Under the pieces are notes generated by a model that saw only the letters and a program-made list of their open reading frames with translations, was not told the DNA's origin and did no database searches. A stretch of DNA of 12,588 nucleotides from Agathobacter sp. (GTDB lineage Bacteria > Bacillota_A > Clostridia > Lachnospirales > Lachnospiraceae): positions 1 to 12,588 of the forward strand of contig JAGBEZ010000016.1 of NCBI GenBank assembly GCA_017936725.1. Direction: 5' to 3'. This document shows, piece after piece, positions 7,180 through 12,588 of this stretch. The position numbers and the translations under genes are program-made. Positions within the stretch are counted from its first letter, which is position 1, and every line of letters starts with the position of its first letter.

Positions 7180-10100
7180 CTATTCAATTGTTACAGTTCT
7201 CTCTGCTGTAACGGTTTCTCCTGTTACTGTTGTATATGTAACCGTAATCGTTACTTCTTTTCCTGCATATACTTCAAGATATCTATTAATCGTATAGGTT
7301 ACAAAGTATCCGTCTACTCCATAAATATCTTCTGTTGTATACAGTTCTCCGCCTGCATAGAGTTCTGTGTATGCTGCTGAACATACAAGTTCTTTTGATG
7401 TTCTTCCATCAATTGTTAATGTAAACGCTACCTTTTCATATTCAGATAAATCATCCAAATAAGCGATCAGACGTACATCTGTTGAATTGTTGTTTGTCTG
7501 ATAAAGAATTTCTTCTTCAACTACTGGTTCTGGCTCTGGAGCTGGTGTAGATGATCTAAAGCCCATAAGCTTGAAGGTTGTAACAAAATCTTCTTCATTA
7601 AGTGTCATTAATGGAACTGCTTCTTGACCTGCGTCTGCACCACTAATAATCCATTTCATATCTGTAATAGAAAGGATACCTCCACTTACATTTGTAATCG
7701 TAATTGTTCCATTTTTAGCATCAGGTACTATTTTATAGAACATATCTGTACTTGTGGTTAATACTTCTGTTTCTCCACCATTAACCTGATAGGTTACATT
7801 AGCATTGATTGCTTTTAATCCAAGCTGTATATTGATTCCGGTTCTAGGTTTAAATGTCAATGACTGGCCTGTGAACAGGTATACTTCGTTCTTTGGTCCA
7901 TTATCTAAGAGATCCTGAACGTATGCCGAATTGTAACCCACTTTACCATCTACAATCACTGCAGTTGACAATGATGCTGAGCCTTCAGTACCTGAACCAC
8001 CTTCTTGTAGATTAAGCACCTGTGTCAATGCCTTTGCTAACTCTTGTGCTGTAAAGTTTTCAAAATAATCACTTCCTGAAGAAGAATCATTTTCATCTTT
8101 TTCAACTGCAGCTACAATGTCATCAATTGCAACTCCACCAAAAATCATATTTCTTACTTCAACGAATGTAGGATTTGCTTCGCCATCTTCTCTATATACA
8201 TTAGCATCTGGCATTGTGTTGTATACACGGAAACCATCAAGCTGTACAGGAGAGTAAGATATATCTTCTCCATCCGTTGTCTTAATATGACGAATCTGAA
8301 CCGTATAAGTATCATGTGTGGTTCCAAAATCGATAGAAGCAACTGGAATGTTAGAAGCAGTTACATTTTGTCCGCCTGTTGCGCCTCCTTCTGCTGCCAT
8401 CTTTGTGTTAATCTGAAGCATCTTCACTAGCTTATTTGCACTGTTACGTACAAGCACGTTAATAGAGCCGCTGTTTGGTTCACAGTTCGCATAAATATCT
8501 ACGCCTGTTCCCGTGAATGTAAATTCTGCATATCCACTTGGATTCGTACTTACAAGGTATGTTCCATTACTTGGTCCATTTGCTTGACCATTATAGGCAT
8601 TATCATAACCATAGTGTGCATTTTCTGTTAATGCATTACCTAATAATGTAGTGGTCTGCTTGTCTGATAACGCAGTTCCTGCTTCACCCCAACTTGAGTT
8701 CGCAATGTTCATGAAACCTTCTTCATAATATACGGTTGTAGCTGGATAGAATCTGTAGGTTCTATTAACCGCATCCGTACTTCCATCTTGATTTTCTGCT
8801 ACAACCTTAACCGTTACAACATCAATATTGCGAATTACAGTCGTTGGTTTATATGTTAATACACCATCTTTAATCTCAGCAGTACCATATTTTGGCTTCG
8901 CAAGAATTTCAGAATCGAGATTTTCATCCAATTCCAAATCTACATCTACCGAAAGACCAAAGTCCACAACATAGATTGGATCTGTAGATGTATAGTACAA
9001 ATGAAGCTGTGTATTATTATTTTTTAATGAAAACGTTGCAAATGTATACTGTCCATATCTATACTGTACAGGTATTGCAGGCATGTCAGATAAAACTGAC
9101 GTTACTGTTTCGTTTACTTCTAATGAGTTTTCAACAGTTGCACCATACAATTTTCCGTCGTTTCCTACATAAATAGTGCCTGCTTCAGGGAATACTGTAT
9201 CACCCTTTACAGAAATATTATACATGTAGAATTCTGGCGCATTTTCTAATGTTTCTGGATTCGAAGTATCTAATCCAGTTGCATCGTGATAATGAACCTC
9301 AAGTGCATTTTCTGGCTCTACTGCACGAACATAATAAGTTACTAACATTGCCTGATGTTCATAAATATTGATTTCAGGAACGTATGGTGTACCACCTACA
9401 TGATATCCATCTGCACGTAAGCTTGGGTCTGCAAACATACCTAAGTTTGCTTCGTCATCTATCCAAACAACTTTTTCTGTGCCAGCGTAAGTATAGTCTA
9501 CACCTGTAGGAGATGTTTTTAATTCTGACAGCATTTGGTCTTTAACATCTGTATTAGGCGTCAATGTAATCATATACACTTCAAAGCCTTCAATAGCTTC
9601 TGCCTGAATTACACCTAATGTACGATACCAGTATCCCTCTGCATCCGGGTGTACTGCTTTTGCTACATTTATATCGGCATGGTCACAGTGGAAGCCGATG
9701 GTTTCTGCACGAGGGAAATCATCAGGGTTACGTAGACCGGATTCGTACTGTACTGCAAAGTCAAGGAGCACATAGGAATAATCCTTATCTAAACTCGAAT
9801 CATACGCATTGTCATATCCTCCATTTGTCGCATTTGGATTACCCCAGTCCATGGCGTATGTAATAACTTCCTGTGTTACGTCTGTTTTCTGAATGTAATA
9901 TGCTACCAACTGGTCTGCCTCTTCTAATACACGCCATGCAACACCATCTCCAGATACACTCCATTTACCATGCCAGAAACGGATTCTATCAAAGAATGTA
10001 CCTGTAGTAGTTCTGGCTTCCTGACCAATTTCTTGATGGAAACCGTCTGCATGAATCGAGGTTCTCCAGAAAACAAGGACTCCCTCCATAAACTCCTGTG

Positions 10101-12588
10101 TATGCTGATTCAGTCGCGTTGCATTGTGCGCAACCAAACCACCAATCCTCATACCTTCTTCACTGGCAACTATTTCCTCTTTTGTGTTTCCAGATTCATC
10201 GACATATGTGTATGTGTCACCATATTCAATCGTGTAACTATTATTTCCATATGATGGATTCGTCAAATTAGTACCATCTGTATCAGCGCATCGGTTATTT
10301 GTAATCCAGTACTCAATTGTAATCGCATCCATTTCAGGAGCTACAGCTTCTGTTACTGTAATATTATAAGTCTTGTTTCCAATAACAACCGTTGTATTTC
10401 CGACCTTCTTACCTACGAAAGTGATTTCTGTTGCATATGTGCCTTCATTAATATCTACTTCTGAGAAACCGATACGACGAGTTGTTTTATTATTCAATTC
10501 CCACTGATGTGTATTCGGATTATGTGCCAAACGATAGGTTTCAACTTTATCTGTACAATAGATTCCTCGGTTCTGGTCGAATTGCCATGGGAACGCGGAT
10601 GTGTCTTCCTCCAAGAATTCCAATGTCATTACACCATCATGCCAATGATTTACTAGATAGTAATCACCATATTTCAAGCTGAATCCGCCTTCTGTTGGAA
10701 TCACTGTCCATTTGTGACTAGGTTCAGGATTATCTATGGTAACAAATTTTCCATCTTCAATGGCGAGATAATGCTGTTCAATACCCATAATATAGTAGCT
10801 TGTATTTGCTTGTGGGTTTGCTACCCAGGTATAGGCATCCTGTCTTCTATACAGAAGGTCGATGTCTACAAATGCATCCTCTGGAAGCACCACATCTTCT
10901 ACATTTGCCGGCTGTTTGTAAATTACCTCTTCGCCTAAAGGAATTGTAATATTGATAACTTCAGGCTCCTCTTCTGTAACAGTAATCACATATTCAACAC
11001 CACCAATGATTACAGAGGTTTCTCCCGCTTTGTATCCATAAAAGTCGAGGATTGTCTTGGTTGATGTTGATGAGTTTACTACATATGGCTGGAAATAAGC
11101 TGTTGTAGTATTTTCATATGTTTCTGCAGCAACGTAATTTGTATTATAGTATGTGTAGTACTTTGCACTATCACTAGGGTTCACAAAATATAAAGCATTA
11201 TTATTTTCTGAATCAAATACATATGAGAGAGCTGCTCCTATAGTCGACACCTCACAGGCAATCTCTCCAGTTGTTTCATTATATGTATTACTTAAATAAT
11301 AATTACCTTGTTTAATGACAACACCACCATCCACATTGTATACTTCCCATGGCACTGCATTAGCTGCATCTGTCATGTATGGATAACCGCCATTGGCCTT
11401 AAGATACTGGCCTCCAATTCCCAAATAGTACAAACCATCCGGAACTGTTCCCGTTACTGGTTCAAAAGTTGCATTACCAGGACGTAGAGTAGTTGTCACT
11501 GTAGCAATAGTCGTATCTTCTGTCATATAAATGCCGGATACATCACCATTGATTTCCTCTTTATGAATATGATTTACCTTCAGGTTAATGTATTTTTTAT
11601 CTAAATTATCATTTTCAGTAACAATAACCTTGTATCTTGTACCTCCTATTGTTACATAGGTAGTTCCTTCTTTCTTTCCTTCGAAAGTGATGGTTGATTT
11701 AGCAGAAGATATTTCTCCGTCTGCAGCGTATATACGGAAATAATTATTTGATGTATTGTATGTTTCTGCTGCTACATATGCTCCCTGCCATCTCACATAA
11801 TGACGGTAACCACCATAAGATATGTACATCTCATTATCACCATTAAGCTTAAAACCATATGTCGGCAATGTGTATAATGGCTTAATCTCCAATGTTCCAC
11901 TGGTATCCTGATTACTTAAATAGTAACCATTTTGTACCATCGTAACCTCTTTTATAGTTGTACCGCCACCTACCACATCATCCGTCGTAGTATTGCTTGT
12001 AATTGTCATATCCCATGGTATTGCTTCGTCTGCGCCAACCATTGTGAATTTTCCATCTTTCACTATAAGAAACAGTCCGTCGTGTCCTAAATAGTATTTG
12101 CCACCTATTATGTCGTTATTAGTTACTGGATCTCCTACGCCACCCGTTGAAGTGCCTGCACTTGAAACATTCATTATAGCAATATGAGGATCTTCGGTCT
12201 GATAACTTCCGATTATAGTTTCGTCACTCTGAACATCCACACTGGTACCTACCGGTACAGTAACCTCTACCTCGCGAAGAACAACATTAATTTGGTATGT
12301 AACACCACCAATGGTTACATAGGTAGTTCCTTCTTTATGTCCACGGAAAGTAATATCCGTTGATGTGGTAGTGTTTGTCTTGACTGCCTCGTATGGGCGG
12401 AAGTATGCACTAGGACTTTCTGTTGCTGAAAACCATCCCTTTTCATAATTCCAGTAAATGTAGAGATTAGAGCTATATTCTACATACAGCCTATTCTCTG
12501 CGTCAAATTTATATGAGTAAACCGCCGGACTTATTGTATCTATTACACACTGAAGACCAGCGCTTGCATGGTAATAGCTATATAAATA
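7180..12588 (-). CDS. Giant multidomain repeat surface protein (5' end outside window)
   Basis: The last 1802 codons of a large gene. The frame is open through 12588; an apparent GTG start at 12240 lies inside a repeat and is only an internal valine codon. Counting from the window edge: residues 1-752 are four copies (first partial) of a lectin-like plus VTIGG repeat; 753-1206 is an unrecognised beta-rich region with many aromatic residues; 1207-1282 resembles a bacterial cadherin-like domain (YGTAEIKDGVLTYKP, then DVVTVKV); 1283-1461 and about 1546-1651 are two related jelly-roll-like modules; 1680-1693 is a PAPEPEP linker; 1695-1802 is a C-terminal beta-rich domain ending VTAERTVTIE. It has no LPXTG motif, C-terminal membrane helix or SLH repeat in view, so anchoring must be N-terminal or non-covalent. 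No catalytic motif was recognised. Likely an adhesin or cell-surface fibre; confidence is high for the gene, low for the role. Confidence 0.85.
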   Translation of the reverse strand, partial: YLYSYYHASAGLQCVIDTISPAVYSYKFDAENRLYVEYSSNLYIYWNYEKGWFSATESPSAYFRPYEAVKTNTTTSTDITFRGHKEGTTYVTIGGVTYQINVVLREVEVTVPVGTSVDVQSDETIIGSYQTEDPHIAIMNVSSAGTSTGGVGDPVTNNDIIGGKYYLGHDGLFLIVKDGKFTMVGADEAIPWDMTITSNTTTDDVVGGGTTIKEVTMVQNGYYLSNQDTSGTLEIKPLYTLPTYGFKLNGDNEMYISYGGYRHYVRWQGAYVAAETYNTSNNYFRIYAADGEISSAKSTITFEGKKEGTTYVTIGGTRYKVIVTENDNLDKKYINLKVNHIHKEEINGDVSGIYMTEDTTIATVTTTLRPGNATFEPVTGTVPDGLYYLGIGGQYLKANGGYPYMTDAANAVPWEVYNVDGGVVIKQGNYYLSNTYNETTGEIACEVSTIGAALSYVFDSENNNALYFVNPSDSAKYYTYYNTNYVAAETYENTTTAYFQPYVVNSSTSTKTILDFYGYKAGETSVIIGGVEYVITVTEEEPEVINITIPLGEEVIYKQPANVEDVVLPEDAFVDIDLLYRRQDAYTWVANPQANTSYYIMGIEQHYLAIEDGKFVTIDNPEPSHKWTVIPTEGGFSLKYGDYYLVNHWHDGVMTLEFLEEDTSAFPWQFDQNRGIYCTDKVETYRLAHNPNTHQWELNNKTTRRIGFSEVDINEGTYATEITFVGKKVGNTTVVIGNKTYNITVTEAVAPEMDAITIEYWITNNRCADTDGTNLTNPSYGNNSYTIEYGDTYTYVDESGNTKEEIVASEEGMRIGGLVAHNATRLNQHTQEFMEGVLVFWRTSIHADGFHQEIGQEARTTTGTFFDRIRFWHGKWSVSGDGVAWRVLEEADQLVAYYIQKTDVTQEVITYAMDWGNPNATNGGYDNAYDSSLDKDYSYVLLDFAVQYESGLRNPDDFPRAETIGFHCDHADINVAKAVHPDAEGYWYRTLGVIQAEAIEGFEVYMITLTPNTDVKDQMLSELKTSPTGVDYTYAGTEKVVWIDDEANLGMFADPSLRADGYHVGGTPYVPEINIYEHQAMLVTYYVRAVEPENALEVHYHDATGLDTSNPETLENAPEFYMYNISVKGDTVFPEAGTIYVGNDGKLYGATVENSLEVNETVTSVLSDMPAIPVQYRYGQYTFATFSLKNNNTQLHLYYTSTDPIYVVDFGLSVDVDLELDENLDSEILAKPKYGTAEIKDGVLTYKPTTVIRNIDVVTVKVVAENQDGSTDAVNRTYRFYPATTVYYEEGFMNIANSSWGEAGTALSDKQTTTLLGNALTENAHYGYDNAYNGQANGPSNGTYLVSTNPSGYAEFTFTGTGVDIYANCEPNSGSINVLVRNSANKLVKMLQINTKMAAEGGATGGQNVTASNIPVASIDFGTTHDTYTVQIRHIKTTDGEDISYSPVQLDGFRVYNTMPDANVYREDGEANPTFVEVRNMIFGGVAIDDIVAAVEKDENDSSSGSDYFENFTAQELAKALTQVLNLQEGGSGTEGSASLSTAVIVDGKVGYNSAYVQDLLDNGPKNEVYLFTGQSLTFKPRTGINIQLGLKAINANVTYQVNGGETEVLTTSTDMFYKIVPDAKNGTITITNVSGGILSITDMKWIISGADAGQEAVPLMTLNEEDFVTTFKLMGFRSSTPAPEPEPVVEEEILYQTNNNSTDVRLIAYLDDLSEYEKVAFTLTIDGRTSKELVCSAAYTELYAGGELYTTEDIYGVDGYFVTYTINRYLEVYAGKEVTITVTYTTVTGETVTAERTVTIE
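7636..7953 (-). other. Jelly-roll-like module B of the giant protein
   Basis: A diverged relative of module A: VGYNSAY, DNGPKNEVYLF, LTFKPRTGINIQL, NVTYQVNG, NGTITITNV and ILSITDMKWII fall in the same order as the corresponding strands of module A. An acidic, serine-rich insert (KDENDSSSGSD) and a short helical stretch (FTAQELAKALTQVLNL) separate the two modules. Confidence 0.5.
8206..8742 (-). other. Jelly-roll-like module A of the giant protein
   Basis: This segment has YGYDNAY, then NGPSNGTYLV, FTFTGTGVDIYA, a SINVLVR strand, YTVQIRHIK and VQLDGFRVYN. The pattern GTGVDIY - INVLV - YTVQI - LDGFRVY is that of galactose-binding-like or discoidin-like beta-sandwich domains in secreted glycosidases and adhesins. 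Carbohydrate or protein binding is plausible; the specific family was not identified. Confidence 0.55.
10333..12588 (-). repeat. Four tandem ~190-230 residue protein repeats
   Basis: Units run 12588-12241 (partial), 12240-11554, 11553-10909 and 10908-10333. Full units share, in order, YYLG or YYIMG, then YL or FL, a PW/KW tryptophan, GG.. or NG..YYLSN/YYLVN, a YVAAETY segment, and a terminal motif such as EGTTYVTIGG, AGETSVIIGG or VGNTTVVIGN followed by ITVTE. The first half recalls beta-trefoil lectin units (spaced YL and W); the second half is Ig-like. A 23-nt stretch is identical between 12314-12336 and 11651-11673 in the VTIGG region. The last unit is the most diverged and lacks YVAAETY. 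Confidence 0.82.

Noticed and set aside
259..10938. Many plus-strand open frames of 62-151 codons
   Set aside because: All lie opposite minus-strand genes with clear homology or repeat structure, and I saw no convincing protein features in their products.
12238..12240. GTG start for the giant protein
   Set aside because: The same frame is open to 12588 and encodes a matching repeat copy (FRPY, EGTTYVTIGG), so this is an internal codon.

Overview
The window reads as Gram-positive, low-to-moderate GC Clostridia, most plausibly a Lachnospiraceae-type gut bacterium. This is inferred from strong AGGAG-type ribosome binding sites, tightly packed genes, fused Wzz/tyrosine-kinase proteins and a very large Ig/lectin-like secreted protein. 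No rRNA or other taxonomic marker is present. Every supported gene lies on the minus strand, so transcription runs from high to low coordinates.

Right part (7180-12588): the 3' 5.4 kb of one giant surface-protein gene. The reading frame stays open to the window edge, so the start lies outside. It encodes at least 1802 residues: four copies (one partial) of a roughly 190-230 residue repeat with YYLG, PW and VTIGG motifs, an unrecognised central region, a cadherin-like module, two related jelly-roll-like modules, a proline/glutamate linker and a C-terminal beta-rich domain. There is no C-terminal sorting signal. A clear intrinsic terminator (7131-7164) closes the unit.

Middle (7024-7130): a short intergenic region with a well-formed sigma-A promoter (TTGAAA, 17 bp, TACAAT with extended TG), directed leftward. 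An 18-bp AT-rich inverted repeat fills most of its spacer and part of the -35 box, and is a candidate operator.

Left part (1-7023): a six-gene exopolysaccharide/glycoconjugate operon with overlaps or gaps of 20 bp or less. In transcription order: a membrane-anchored protein with three Ig-like domains; a Wzz-type membrane protein fused to a degenerate tyrosine-kinase domain with an 18-tyrosine tail; a second Wzz-kinase fusion with intact Walker motifs but no tyrosine tail; a PLP-dependent sugar aminotransferase; a fusion of a monotopic phosphoglycosyl transferase with a GT4 glycosyltransferase; and the start of a nucleotide-sugar 6-dehydrogenase. Together they suggest synthesis of an aminosugar/uronate-containing surface glycan: sugar nucleotides are made, the first sugar phosphate and probably the second sugar are loaded on the lipid carrier, and polymer length or export is controlled by the Wzz/kinase pair.

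The most interesting point is the split of the tyrosine-kinase module. One protein keeps the catalytic residues and lacks the tail; its overlapping neighbour has lost key catalytic residues and carries a greatly expanded tail. This suggests obligate phosphorylation in trans within a mixed complex, with the Ig-like protein as a possible extracellular partner.
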